Positions 24,259 through 37,100 of a stretch of DNA of 64,000 nt are shown here, piece by piece. Under the pieces are notes generated by a model that saw nothing but the letters and a program-made list of their open reading frames with translations, ran no database searches and had not been told where the DNA came from. The position numbers and the translations under genes are program-made. Location of the stretch: the NCBI GenBank assembly GCA_019916065.1, contig CM034244.1, forward strand, positions 24,482,471-24,546,470, read 5' to 3'. Position 1 is the stretch's first letter. Each line of letters begins with the position of its first letter. The DNA is from Vitellaria paradoxa. Its lineage: Eukaryota; Streptophyta; Magnoliopsida; Ericales; Sapotaceae.

Positions 24259-24584
24259 TATATCTAAAGTATATCAAAGCATAAAATAAAAATATTAAAT
24301 CGACATCTAAGATTATACTAAAGCATAACTTAATCCCATAACGACAATATAGCAGTTCAATACATTTATACAGGTTAAACATAACAACACGATCTTACTT
24401 CCATTAGCACTACCATAGAAGTTCTAACATTATAAATTCTCAAGTTACGCTACCAGCTGATATTAAAAGAGTACATAACATAGCATAAGTCCTTAGACTA
24501 TCAACCTTTCTGACTACCGCTAAGGGAATTGCCTTTGCAAAATTTTCCCTTTGCATTCTTACATCTCAATTCCTACGATTTGGG

Positions 24585-25162
24585 CAAGAGCTACGAGAGT
24601 GCATCATCCTACCATAATAAGTACAGCACTTGATACATTACTGAGGGCACCAGTAATGTATCTGTCCCCGCTTACGATAGCCTGCACATAGTCCCTGCAG
24701 CCGATCTTCCTCACTATTAGAGCTTCCACTCATCTCCCTAACATTAGTGCTAGCCTCCTGTGGATTAACATGTTGACTGCTTGGGTTAGGTTCTACCACT
24801 GCATTTGGTGTCATTGGTGGATTTGCCGAAAGGGTAGGTACAATCACAGTCACATTCTGTACTAGAATCACTGGGTAGGTAGATTGTTACTGAACAGGCA
24901 TCTGGTAAGGCATCACCCTTTGATATGGGTAAGGTACTGAATATGGAACTGGGTATGGCATCCCATAGTAGGGTACCATTTGATGACCTAAAGTTATTGG
25001 CACCCGACTTATCTCTTCTATATTCCCTGTCACATTCTAGGGATGTGCCTCAGTTAAACCCTCGGTTGCCACTTGGATAAAGACATCATCACTAGGCCAC
25101 ACTATCTCTTCTTCAACTGATTGGGCTTTAGTACCACTACGCTCCCCTTTCTCAAATCCCAT
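24585..25162 (-). pseudogene. Leader ORF with two degenerate zinc knuckles
   Basis: An ORF-like stretch starts at an ATG (complement of 25160-25162), 115 nt after the PBS. It reads as a Pro/Tyr-rich protein (MVPYYGMPYPVPYSVPYPY) of about 190 residues with three in-frame stops. It ends in CAGYRKRGQIHYWC and CTYYGRMMHSRSSC. Both have the spacing of CX2CX4HX4C knuckles, but the second Cys is Tyr in each, and in the first the His position is Gln. It therefore looks like the C-terminal part of a second gag-like protein, upstream of and separate from the real gag with its own two knuckles. It could be a captured or duplicated gag tail, or an extra leader ORF. Function unknown. Confidence 0.6.
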
Positions 25163-25276
25163 CTAAAAATTTAAACTAGACAAATTAGGTTCCAAGATAA
25201 AATTCCAATTATATCACATTCAAGCATGTAATATGAGATGCAAGACTTCCCATGTCCCTAGGTGTTATGACCTAGT

Positions 25277-25288
25277 GCTCTGATACCA
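25277..25288 (-). other. Primer binding site, initiator-Met type
   Basis: On the minus strand TGGTATCAGAGC lies three bases after the 5' LTR end. This matches the 3' end of plant initiator methionine tRNA, the usual primer for Ty3/gypsy chromoviruses. Confidence 0.95.
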
Positions 25289-25291
25289 ACC

Positions 25292-27876
25292 TGTCACGCC
25301 TCGGATCACGAGACCCGAGGGGTGAATGATAAACACACACAACATGTACTAACATGACCAATCCCGTGATCAGAGCAACACAACGTAAGCTAGTGAGCCC
25401 GAGACATAAGATAGAATAACATAAGTTTAAACTTGACTATTGCCATGTCATAAACTCCAAACACCATTTCCAAATTACATAACTTAGGCCTTAAGGCCAT
25501 TACAACCAAACCGAAAAAGTTTAGAAAAGTACAATATTACAACCCCAAAAGAAATTTAAACTAGATGACCAAGAGCTTTACTAAGCTTGGTAGGGCTCAT
25601 ACATAACTTCCTAGTCCAACCCCATTAGCCCACCTGGTGGTTATTGCCTGTACTTGCATCAAAGTCTGTAGGGACGTGAGCACGGGTCCACTTGTGCCCA
25701 CGATGTCTTAAAATAACATATATGGAATGCAAATCTAATCATGCAATGCGTCTCAAGTAAGGTTAGCCATTTTAACATTTTCTAGAGTCATAACATTTCA
25801 TTAACATAGCCATGTCAAAATAAGTGGAAACATAAGTTCATTCAACAATGCCAAAGTTTAAGATTTTAAATTTTGGTTAATGTTTATGTTTTGCAATTCA
25901 AACTCCAATTCCATTCACAATTCAACACCACTTTATCATTTGAATAATATTCAAGCAAGTATACGTATTCACATCATCATCCATTCATCATCACATAGTA
26001 CAACCACAACCAAACAAATCATCAGGGGATGGGTGCATACACACTATCAGTCTTTTATGGGCCAATACCCAACGGAAATGATAAACCGACGTCATCGTTT
26101 AGGATCGCCATCCAGGGCCACGAGGAGCCAAAACACACACAATGTTGTGGGCTACTAACCCACTGGAATTGACACTAAACCCTGCGCAGGTTCCGGGACT
26201 TTCAACCCGAGGGTACTCTCTAAACCCTTCCTATTTACCGCACCCCACCACGGCCCCCAGTACACACAAACAATCATTCATCCCATAACATTTCATCATT
26301 CATTGGTTCACATTCAACCTCATAAACTTTCCCACAACATATTTCCACATTTCGGTTCATCCCACAATTCATCACATAACAACATTGATCAAGCATCGTT
26401 AACTATTCAACATTTTTCAATATTATGAACATGAGTTCCCTTTTGTCAAGTCACATTTATTTAATCAACCACAAGTTCATAAACTTCAATGTTTAGTTTA
26501 CATAAAGGCATAATAACAATTCTAATTGGTTAAGACTTTAATCTCAAAGTAATCTTCCAATTCATGCAATTCAAGTAACATTCAATCACCCTTGCAAATT
26601 GAGTCCCATTAGCTTGAGATAACTAATCTTTAATCACCCTTTAAAGCTCATTTTCCCTTTTAAAATCCATGCAATTAATTAAGTAAAAGTTTTACATAAA
26701 AACATGTTACCAAAACTTTCATAAGCCTAAGGTAGGAGGTTAAACTAAACAAAGTCAGGAAAAGTGACCTAGGCTCGGTGAGCGCCCAAGCTGACACTCA
26801 GCCATGCGCCCAAGGGTCTTGGGCACCCATGCCTTAATTTCTTGGGTGCCCGACTGTGTCCTCCTCGTGTGCCCTCGTGTGCCCACAGCCTGGGCCAAGT
26901 TTCGGGTTTCATGCCGTATTTTCTGGTTTCATGGTTTTTCACCCTTGGGACCCCAAATTGACCGAGTTAATGTAAAAATACCTCAAGTTTCAAGTTTCTA
27001 ACATCAACACAAGGTTCTTAGGCTTCAAACAAAATCAAAAATTTGAGTTTTCATCAACCACAAGTCAAGTTATAGATCAAAACACTACTTTCACTCTCTC
27101 AACCATACATATATATAGACATGTGTATAACTCCCATTTTCTTCCATACATGAAACCAACACTTAAAGAGGGTTTTCTAATGGTAATCTACTCCTTGTTA
27201 CACAACACATATGTAAGAATGAAGCATTAAATCCCCACCTCAAGTGGTAAAATGATAGATTAACAAGAAGGTGCCTTGAGCTTCCAAACCCTCAAACTTT
27301 GATGGCCTCTATCTTCTCCCTCCTTGATCAAAACTAAAAATAAATGACATAGGAAGGTTTCCTAGGGTTCTAATTTCAATTTTGCAAAAAGAATTTGAGT
27401 TCTATGAAGATTTGGAAGACCTACCTTTGAATCTCCACCCGGTTCCTCCTTTGTTCTTCCTTTGCTCTTCCTTTTCTTCTCACCTGAATTCTCTCTTCTT
27501 CCAAGCCACTTCTCTCTCTCTCTCTTGCATCAAATCAACCAAATATATATATATATATATATATATAACAATATTTTAGACTCCCAAATAGTGATTCTCA
27601 GGTCTCCTTTCACCCCTAGCTAGGTATAGGTGTTAATAGGGTAAGGCTCGGCTGGAAAAATGGGCGCATAAGCTCTTTTCAAGTGAGCGCCCAAGGTTCC
27701 CCCCATTTTTCCAGCACTTGGTCAAAATATCACCTTTGACTGCATAACCCATTTCCTTCAAAGTTCTCAACTCCAAAACACCATAAATGATCCATATCAC
27801 TAAATTAACATATCTTGACTTCCAAAATACATCAAAAACCATATACTCATATTAAGACAAAGTTTGGGGTATTACA
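25292..27876 (-). repeat. 5' LTR of the Tekay-like element
   Basis: 2,585 bp, starting TGTAATACCCCAAACTTTG on the minus strand and ending GGCGTGACA. Largely identical to 16802-19434. Differences include a longer TA microsatellite (27544-27567), a shorter CT tract (27511-27526), and small deletions in the GCGCCCAAG-type module (27662-27700). As in the other copy, the module is upstream of the TATA-like TA tract, with a second cluster at 26784-26890. Confidence 0.95.
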
Positions 27877-27881
27877 GACGA

Positions 27882-28642
27882 TTTCTAGTATAGTTTCCAA
27901 TGAAAGCTAAAGCTCCGACAAATCTCTGGTCGATAGTCTCACATTTAAGATGCCATTTCTCGGGCTAAAACTTTACATCGTGATCGGAATAAATATACTT
28001 TACGTGCCTGATTGTATCATATTTTCTATTATCTCTTTGTTTCGGTTTGACTCAAAACCAACAATCTCGGCATTAATCGGTGGTTTTCTAAGTGCCATAG
28101 TAAGCTTGGGTGATAGTCCTTTTCTCCTAAGAGAAAAATCAATAACAATCTTACCCATTTGGGTCTATTCTAAGAATCTAAAAGACCTTCTTATCATACC
28201 TAAAGCATCTATCTTTGCAAAAGATGAAACTCTAGTTCAGTTCTTTTGAAGTTTCGCTGTGAAAAATTATAAAAAAAAAATAAACTAAAAAGTCCACCAT
28301 TTCAATTATGATATATATGTGTGTGTATATATATTTCATATGTGAGTGTGCAAGGAAATACAAGGAGAAATGAAGGATTCCAAGCCTGATTTAAGTTGAT
28401 AGAGAGAGAGAGAGAGAGAGAGAGATGCAAGTCATGCAAGTACTTCACATGAACAAAGGGGAAGAAGAGACTAGCTATGCAAAGAATTCAACTGTACAAG
28501 TTAACTGGGCTTTGATTATATATATATATATATATATTCTTATAATATCACAAAAACTTTCATTGAATTGATCCACAAAGTTTTTCCAAATTCGTTTCCT
28601 TTCAAAACAACTGATTCTCATACATAGATACTTATTTTTACA
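27882..28642. other. Spacer between two retroelements; microsatellites, possible gene fragment
   Basis: This is the flank between the Tekay-like and Tat-like elements. It contains GA (28401-28423) and TA (28518-28537) microsatellites. A plus-strand frame (27950-28249) and a minus-strand frame (about 28020-27877, CETIDQRFVGALAFIGNY) are open, but I recognise neither. This might be part of the original, possibly genic, insertion site. Confidence 0.35.
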
Positions 28643-28647
28643 AATTG

Positions 28648-29694
28648 TTTATGCTCAACATAACCACCAACAACTGCTCGTCCTTTCATGGTTTTTCACT
28701 AAAAGTATTTATGGTATGTGTGCAGCCGTGCGTCCCAGGATAAAAAAAATAATCATAATATGTGAAGATATAGAACAAGAATCAAGTGACTAAAAAAGTG
28801 GGATTTCTTGCCTCTAAGAGAACTTTTCCACTGTGTATAGTAATTAACAAGAGCAAACAATAACCAAATTGAAAATAAAGTAGAAGAGAAGAATCATAAT
28901 CAAGAAAGGGCCATAAATACCTGTACCTGAGCCTTTGTTGAACTAGAAAACATCAACTTTTATTCAAAAGAAAAGATATATAGGTGATCAGAAACTGTGT
29001 GAGGACACAGTTTTGATAATAACACCGAGACTTAGAAGATCTAAACTACGCTACTCGTAACTAGTGCTAGGAAATACAAAAATAACTTGAAAATAAAGGT
29101 TTTGCAGTGGATGTTGTGGGTTGAGGAACCCTTTATCAGCCTTCGTTTTTGTTACTTATAGTCATAAACAGAAGCAGTTTATCTACATGTCTCTCTTATT
29201 TATATATTTAGGAAAACATGGCCAGGTGTCATATTTGTTCTTGGATTCTTAGGATGTGACGGTTATCAAAAATCATTGACAATGGTTACTTTGGCTGATA
29301 CTAACTTCCCTCAGATATTGCTAAAAAATAAAGATACATCAGTTCACATGTAGCTATCATTGACCTAACTAGCTGATTGATTTCACTCTTTAGATCAAAT
29401 CCATTCATAGGTCGATATTGTCATAGCTTTTTAACTACTTTGACATTGTGATTGACCATCCTCCAAATATCATTCCCTCTACTTTTCTCAAAACTATTTA
29501 ACATCGGCCTTAATTCTTAGCCAATGCATGCTAAGGATCTTTAGAATGGCTTGTTTGATTAGCCTTGAAAGTTTTTTTTTTTTTTTTTTTTTATCAATTT
29601 TCAAATCTTTAGCAACTATCACTGTTAAAACCCCTAGTGGTGTTAGGCCACGTGTCATTCCATAGTTGGATGAAGGTTTATAGGGATAAATAAT
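28648..29694 (-). repeat. 3' LTR of the Tat-like element
   Basis: Homologous along its length to 62267-63271 (for example GTTTTGATAATAACACCGAG versus GTTTTGATGATAACACAGAG), with many substitutions. The inner end is placed next to the G-run at 29695-29701, which would be the polypurine tract on the minus strand (GATGGGGGGC). The exact inner base is uncertain by a few nucleotides. Contains a T-run at 29572-29592 absent from the other copy. Confidence 0.8.
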
Positions 29695-29906
29695 GCCCCC
29701 CATCAAATCATCTTTTCGGATTTTGTACTGGGAAGACGACTTTGATGACTTCATCCTTACACAAAGCATCATTTCAAAACTAGCTTTTCACCAACCCGAC
29801 TCACGTAAATAAACCCAAATAATACTCTAAATACCACTTTTAGCATTTCTAGTTCTCTTACAACCTCTCTACTCTTAGCCATTCTATTTCTTATTGAGTT
29901 ATTGTC

Positions 29907-30943
29907 ATGGCTGAAAAGGACTAGAAGAAGTTGTTTCTTAGCAAGGATATAGAGAAAGGCAAGGATATCAGGCCCCTCTCTGGTGAAAAGTTTACTCATC
30001 CACGTAGAGAGGTATTAGTTTCATTTTCTTCTTCTTTTCCTTTTGATTCATTTGTTTTGGGTCCTTGTTTAATGTTTCTTTAATTTGCCTCCACCTGATC
30101 TTTATCCTCTTCACTCATTGTTAAATGGAGAAAATCTTCTCTTCTAGAGCTTAGAGCATTCTCCTACCTAAAAAACCATTAGAAATTAGTCGTGGTCTAA
30201 AAAACCAACAGTCCATAATGCTTAGGTAGAATGGGCTAACAGGCTAAAGCCCACCATGGCCTCAGTCTAGCAAAATGTAAGTATTTTTGAGGCCATATAG
30301 CTCTCAAAATTAAGTATTTTGCTGAAAAAACCTTTTTTTTGCTACCCTTTATTTTTGGTCTACATCAACCAACACCTTTTATTTTAACTTTGACTTGATG
30401 TCATCTTATTTACTTAACTTATTAGCCTTGATTGACTTAAGTCCTATAGGACTTGATGCCAATGCACTTATTCGAGCTGAAGAGGACATTGACCAAGGTA
30501 TTCCATGTAATGGTTCTAGGGAGCAGAATACTTATTCTAAGTGTCTTGATTCTTGTATAGTTGAAGGAGATGTTAGTAAATGTGAACACACAAATTTATT
30601 GGCCATGTGGCTTTATAAATATATGTATTTTTTGCTGTATCTCTTTAAAAATAACCAAAGAATACTTCGGCCTAGCTTTTTTTTTGGCCGATGGTAAGAA
30701 ATTAGCCCTAGCACCCTTAATTTTATCACCCTTATATATAGGCATGGGTAGTCTTGTCAAGAATTCTTTTTCCAATTGTGGAGGGCTGATTTGGATACTT
30801 CAAATGTGGCTCCAAATATATTTTCCTAAATATCGGCCTGCTTTCTCTTGTAATTTCAGAGATCAATGTTTAACCTATGGGTTTGTATTATCATTGGCCC
30901 TTCTCTACTAGCTAATTTTGAATCTTGCTTCAAATATTGCTAT
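29907..30943 (+). pseudogene. Antisense ORF of the Tat-like element, 5' part
   Basis: Plus-strand frames opposite to the element's own genes, between integrase and 3' LTR. An ATG at 29907 opens MAEKD; after an in-frame TAG the frame continues (LFLSKDIEKGKDI) to a possible donor (GAGAG/GTATT, 30012). Downstream 30395-30911 is partly open in two frames and contains ITKEYFGLAFFLADGKKLAL and LAPLILSPLYIGMG. These resemble the plant mobile domain-like antisense ORFs known from Tat-lineage elements. Interrupted at 30944 by a solo LTR. Expression is not shown. The similarity call is from memory of the family and should be tested. Confidence 0.6.
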
Positions 30944-32596
30944 TGTCCGCTCTCTAATTTGGTAGTGGCTCACTCTCAAGTATAAGAGGTCGGTTGAGTT
31001 TAGTTTAGGTGAGTCCTAGGTCATCTTCCACAGGGAGCAAGGGTGTGACTAAATCTTTGGAAAACTTGGTTTCAAAAACACTTGCGAAAATCTTAAAAAG
31101 AAAAGATGAAAATCTTTTTGGAGTTTTCAAATAGGGAATTGAGATGATGATTTGAAAATTGAAAACACCAATTAGATGAAAAACGAAAACACGAAGATGC
31201 AAACTTTAACAAACTACATAAATTGAACTTAAACAAACCGTGTGAATGGTAATACTTGGCCTTAACCTAATCCTGTAATGTCCTCAAAGGGCTAAATTCG
31301 GATATGTAATTAACGCAACCTAATTCTTACACCTGTAATATTAGGTCGGAAGATTTAACAATCGAAAACCCTTTTTCGTAAGGAGATCGCTAATCTAGGG
31401 TTTTGAAATCAAATTCGAAATCACCGGGACATGGAATTGACCTTTGATTTACACGATTATAACCGAAGTTCAACTTTATCATAGGTGATTCGTTTTCGAA
31501 AATTAATCTAGGATTACGATCCTTACGTCTTTATTCAAAAGATGATAAACAAATTTCAGTTTGAACTATTCGAATTCAACTCCTTCGATTCGATTACATT
31601 CCTAGGTTAAAACCAAGAAAAACCCTAGCCTAACATTGTAAAAGCATGAACAAAGCCTTTCGAAAAGAAAATCATCTTCATCATGCAACAAAACACGAAA
31701 ATGAAGTAGATCGAAAAGGTTTAGAGCGATTTCGAAAACAAATCAATCACAAACAAAGACTACGAAATACTACGAAGTGAAAATAAAGAACAAAGTTATA
31801 GAAGATAATGAACCTTCAATTAAAACAAAGTAACGAAAGTAACTTACAAGTTAATTTTAATGCAAAGATGAAACAAAGCTTGAACAACCCAAAGCGAAAT
31901 CAAAACCTTAACCCTAATCTAAACTAAACTAAGCAAAGAGAAGAAGTGCGTAGGGTTTGTTTTTTTTACCTCAGTACATCAGAAATTTGCCCTTTTATAT
32001 TTATACATAAATTGCGAGGGCATAAAGGTAAAATTACAACTCAAATTTTATTCTGAACATATGCTGGAGAAGACATCATGGGCACCCATGGTTGATGTGG
32101 GGCGCCCAAGGGTCCAAGTGTTTGATGAAGTCCTCAAAGAATGGCATAAAAAATGGTCAAAAACTACCTCTCTATGGGTGCCCACCTGATGAAGAGTGGG
32201 GCGCCCAAGGGTCCTCAAAGGCGCCCAAGGGTCCTCAAGGGCACCCAAGGGTCTAGGTGGGGCGCCCATGCTATGGTTCCTCCAACTGTTTAATGAAATG
32301 CCTTTTAGGCCTGACTTTCCCCTTCAAAACTAGCACTCTGTGAGTGCCCACCTGATGAAGAGTAGGGTGCCCATCCTCAAGTGGGGCGCCCATGGTCCTC
32401 TTCCTCAGCTTTCTTCTTCATCTCTTTACTTTTCTAGCTCCTTTTTGCACCCATTTCCTTAAGTTTGAGCATATAACCCTGCAAAATCCCATAAGTGCAT
32501 CAATATGCTTATTTTATAATAATAATGGCAAATAAAGGTCCAGCTAACAGTTAAATGAACATAGTAATTTAACATGGAATGCACCCAATCAGCTAT
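30939..32596 (-). mobile_element. Solo LTR (Athila-type, family A3) with TSD GCTAT
   Basis: The LTR proper is 30944-32591 (1,648 bp), TG...CA, with perfect GCTAT at 30939-30943 and 32592-32596. The minus strand starts TGATTGGGTGCATTCC. The conserved tail CCTGTGGAAGATGACC and GGACTCACC (reverse strand, about 31040-31005) matches the tails of the other Athila-type LTRs here. On the minus strand a TATA-like TGTATAAATATAAAAGGG lies at 32010-31991. A cluster of GGGCGCCCAAGG and GTGCCCACCTGATGAAGAG modules (32078-32400) lies upstream of it. It splits the antisense ORF. Confidence 0.9.
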
Positions 32597-34176
32597 ACAC
32601 TTGCGACCTTATCTTCAGAGCGTTTTATTCCTTTCCATGGTTGGTCATTTAGGCCATCTTGATTTCATCTTTCTACCCTCGAAGGCCTTGAGAAATTTGA
32701 GGAAAACTCCTGGACCATATTTATGCTTCCTACTTTATCATCTATGATCTACCTCATAACTTAGTCTTTGACTCCTCCACTAACTCTCATTATGGAGTTG
32801 AGCTTTACCTGGCCAATTTCATTACCTGGCAATTTGGCCTTATCCAAGTTGTTCCCTTCCCAATGCTTGAATCGGCCAACTATGGTTTACTTGGTCAGCC
32901 GATATTCAAGTCAAATAAAGAGGTATAAAAAATATCAGCCCGTTTTCATAAATTGAGGTCAGAGTTTAAATTCTCGAATTTTAAACCTTATTCCTCATCT
33001 CTTCTCGCTTTCATTTGATGGTGGCAGGGTTGCATTGAGATAAGCAAACTAGAACTTGTAAAAAGTGTTTTTAAAGAGACTCCTAAAAAAGCCTCTGCAT
33101 CTTAAAGATTCTGAATCCGTGAATTCTATTTCGTAGGATACACCCAGGCAAATTATATATACAAGAAGTACACCATCTACTGATCGGCAATACGATTCAA
33201 TTGTCAAATTTGAGAAATTCTACGACATTAAATGGAACCCACACCAAATCTTTATTATTGAAATCCAAGTAAAATATTATTATGAGGAGAATTATGCTTA
33301 GCAATTCTTATCAGCCCGAAATAGGTGGGCAAAAAAAGTAAGGTAAGGCCATAAAATAGGGATTTCCCCTTATGTTAGGATAAATACATAAAGTATCCTA
33401 GAAGGCGGCCTCCTCCACTACATTCGGCCAATTTCACCGTTTCTTCTCTTCTTCATAAGAGAATGAATCTTGAAGTCACTCTTATTGGGTTTCAATCAGT
33501 AACTTGGGACACAGAGCACTTCCTTCATTATAGGATCGTGTAGATTGCACCCCTGAATCGGTATTTCTTGTTTACCTATACATATTACTCTTCTAAATCA
33601 GAATCTCACTTTTTTGTTTCCAACACCTCCTTCTAGACGTTTAACCATGAATACCAGTGAAGAAGAAGATGGAGATGATGAAAAAGAAGAAAACCTACAT
33701 AAGCTGAAGAAATTGAAATCGAAAAAAGGAAAACTAACCCCTCCATCTAGGTAGACCCAAACTAAGACTACTACGAAATGAGTGGAAATTGATTCAAAAA
33801 GTACTTTATCAAAAGATCAGGTATACATATTGGTCTTAGTATCATACCTTCTGAATTCCTTATTAAAATATCGAACTTAGGATTTTAATTTTTGTAGGCC
33901 AATATAACTAATGAACTGGCCTCCAACAAGGAGATACTATCTTGTGCTTAATCCCTTTTAGATCAGCTTATAGGCTGATCTTCCTTGACTACCACTTATG
34001 TCTCTGCCGGTTTTGATCCTATTTATTCTTCAATTACCCCATCAATTAAAGAGGAGTATGATTCACCATTAAAACCATTCACAAATTCCATCTTACTCCA
34101 TTTACTGAGGCAATGGAGAAATTTAACAAAACCTCTCTTCCATTGGCCTTGGAGAAAATTCAAAACTACCTAGACG
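32597..34176 (+). pseudogene. Antisense ORF of the Tat-like element, middle part
   Basis: Continues the plus-strand ORF after the solo LTR, in several frames. Recognisable pieces are ELYLANFITWQFGLIQVVPF and MLESANYGLLGQPIF (about 32800-32910), like the Arg/Gln-Phe-Gly...VP segment of mobile domain-type proteins. An acidic/basic stretch follows at 33647 (MNTSEEEDGDDEKEEN, then KLKKLKSKKGK). A further frame opens at 33985. Intron-like gaps may separate these pieces. It ends where the next solo LTR is inserted. Too decayed to give a product. Confidence 0.5.
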
Positions 34177-37100
34177 TCTTGTGTAATACTCTAGACTTTG
34201 TATTAGTATTAGTATATGATTTTTGATGTGTTTTGGAAGTTAAGATATGTTAATTTAGTGGTATGGATCATTTATGGTGTTTTGGAGTTGAGAACTTTGA
34301 AGAAAATTGGTTATGCAATCAAAAGTGACATTTTGGCCAAGTGCTGAAAAATGAGGGGGAACCTTGGGCACCCAACTGAAAAGAGCTTGTGCACCTAAGG
34401 TCTTAGGCGCCCACCTGAGAAGAGCTTGGGTGCTGAAGGCATAGTGGATTTGACAGATAAGTGTTGCTCTGAAAAATCTAGAAGACACTATTTGGGGATT
34501 AAAATATTGGTTATATATATATATATTAGTGTGTATGATGCAAGATAGAGAGAGAGAAGTGGGTTGGAGAAGGGAGAATCGGGTGAGAAGCAAAGAGGAA
34601 GAACAAAGGAGAAGAACAAGACCACTGGGTAGAGATTTCAAGGTAGGTTCTTCCACCCTTCATGAAATCCAAATTCCTTTTGCAAGATTGTAATTAGAAC
34701 CTTAAGAAACCTCTCTATGTAATTTGTTTATAGTTTTGATCAAGGAGAGAAGAGATTGAGTCCATCAAAGTTTGAGGGTTTGGAAGCTTAAGACACCTTC
34801 ATGTTGATCTATCTTCTTACCACTTGAGGTAGGGATTTAATGCCTCATTCTTACATATGTGTTGCGTAACAAGGAGTAGATTACCATTAGAAAACCCTCT
34901 TTGAGTGTTGGTTTCATGTATGGAAGAAAATGGGAGTTATATACATGTATATATATATGTATAGGTTGAGAGAGTGAAAGTGGTGTTTTGATCCATAACT
35001 TGACTTGTGGTTGATGAAAACTTAAATTTATGATTTTTTTTGGAGCCTAAGAACTTTGTGTTGATGTTAGAAACTTGAAACTTTAGGTATTTTTACATTA
35101 ACATGGTCAATTTGAGGACCCAAGGGTGAAAAATCATCAAACCAAAAAACAGGGCATGAAACCTGATTGGACATCAATTGTTACATATTTATACATTCAA
35201 ATTACACTTGCACACATCATAAAAAGATATAAAATCTATGTTTTGTGCAGATTTCATCTCCATATCTCCAAAGTGGAATATGTGTTGATTTCCATCACAA
35301 AAACAAGAAATTAAGCTACATTGAGGATGTTGAGAAGAAAGCATGCTGCACAACACATCAAAGGATTGAAGCTATTTCAGAAGAAGAAGAAAATTCAGTT
35401 GAAATCAATGCAAAGAGATCAGAATCACTATTCTGGAAATTTCTGCAGCAGAGGATCATATTCGAATATGGTTTTACTGTATTCGAATATAAGCTTCTTC
35501 ACAGCAACGAATTCCATGTGACCCCAACTTCCCCATGTGATGTAACCTGCAATCCAGGGAGGGCAAATCAGGAAAAAAAAGATATAGGAGAGAGAAGGAG
35601 CCATCATGAGGACAACATTCGGTTAGAGGAGAGAGAAAGAGAGGAGAGAGAAGGAAGAGAGAAGTGGAGTAGAGACACACGAAGAAAACAGAAAAGATTC
35701 GGAAAAGAGATTCAGTTTTTGTAAGGAGAGTTTTGGAGAGAAATTCATAGAGAGTTCATAGTTTTACATTGGAATTTCAATTCGGCATTGGAGTTTTTGA
35801 GATTTACATTTTGAATTCATTCCAATTTCTGTAATCAGATTTTCAGTTCTGTTTCCATTAAACTTTCAATTTCAGATTGTAATGTCTTGGAATCAGATTT
35901 CCACTTCTATTTTTTTCTTTTTAACATGCTCGGCTGAGTCTTCTTGGGCCAAGGCAAGGGTAATGCCCTTCCAATGAATCTCAAGTGGCCGAACTTCATG
36001 GATTTACTTTGAGTTCTTATGGTTATCAAGTCAATTTGCAGCTGGGTGTCTTAGAACTCATTGATTCAAGATCCGATTAATCCAACTTTGTATATCCTAT
36101 TGATGAGTTCATAGGTGTTGCTTAACTTAGAACTCTCATGACATTGTTGTATGTGGGTTGCTAGAATTAGAACTCCTATTGTCCTTAAAATAGGTTATGC
36201 ACATTGAGTGTTTAATCCATGGTTTGTTTCAATTGAAATTAATTTTCTCAAAAATCAGTACAAATTGATTTGGTAATTTATAAACTCTTGGCACTTGAAA
36301 TTCATTCGGATTGGTATTAAACTTGTCTTGCTCAATTTTTTTTATCACTTAATCTTTGAGTTTAAATTCACTTTGCTTTTGGAAAATTAGTTCAAAATCA
36401 TCAACCAACCAAATCAGATTTTAATTTTCTATTTCACATTTTTCTGTGAGTTGTGTTTTGCCAAATTAATCTCCATTAGAGTCATTCACTTCATTACTCC
36501 CTAGATCCCTGTGGAAATGACCTGGGACTTACCAGTTATTTTGTGCTTCAACCACACCTTGCACTTGGGGGAAAACTTGTCTTGATTTACCTCACTTAAC
36601 ATTTTCTTTAAATTTGAATTTATAATCTGAATTTTCATTTGAGCTTTTATTTTGGAGTGAGGTAATTAAACAAGAACAAGCAAAACCCGAAACTTGGCCC
36701 AGGCTATGGGCGCACGAGGGGGACATAATCGGGTGCCCAAGCCCCTTGGGCGCACGGCTGAGTGTCAACTTGGGTGCCCACCGAGCCTAGGTCACTTTTC
36801 TGACATTGCTTAGTTTAGCCTTCTACTTTGGGCATATGGAAGAGTTGGTAACTTGTTTTCATATGAAACTTTTACTTGATTAATTTCATTGATTTAAAAG
36901 GGAAATGAACTTTAAAAAGTGATTAAGGGTTGATTATCTTAAACCTATGGGATTTAACTTGTAAGGGTGAATGAATGCTATCTTGAATGAAATGAATTGG
37001 AAGCTTACTTTGAGATAAGGGTCTTAATCGAGTTGAATTGTAAATATATCTTAATATAAACTAAATGTTGAGGTAGATGAACTTGTGATTGATTAAATGA

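Larger units (their letters stand above)
16797..27881 (-). mobile_element. Complete Tekay-like Ty3/gypsy chromovirus with TSD GACGA
   Basis: The element proper is 16802-27876 (11,075 bp), with perfect GACGA at 16797-16801 and 27877-27881. It is read on the minus strand: 5' LTR 25292-27876, initiator-Met PBS 25277-25288, leader ORF, gag, protease, reverse transcriptase, RNase H, integrase with the start of a chromodomain, polypurine tract 19435-19450, 3' LTR 16802-19434. Structure is complete but coding is broken by several stops and shifts. Gene order, the FIDD reverse transcriptase motif and the HEVFYVS...YIPDPTHVL segment at the integrase C-terminus place it with Tekay/Del chromoviruses. 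Confidence 0.95.

Noticed and set aside
27950..28249. 99-codon plus-strand ORF with hydrophobic segments
   Set aside because: No family recognised, no conserved motif, and the opposite strand is about equally open. I considered an organelle-derived fragment but cannot support it from sequence alone.
35245..35724. 159-codon plus-strand ORF rich in Arg and Glu
   Set aside because: Falls wholly inside the A4 solo LTR bounded by AAACC duplications. The charged composition comes from an AGAGAG-rich purine tract.
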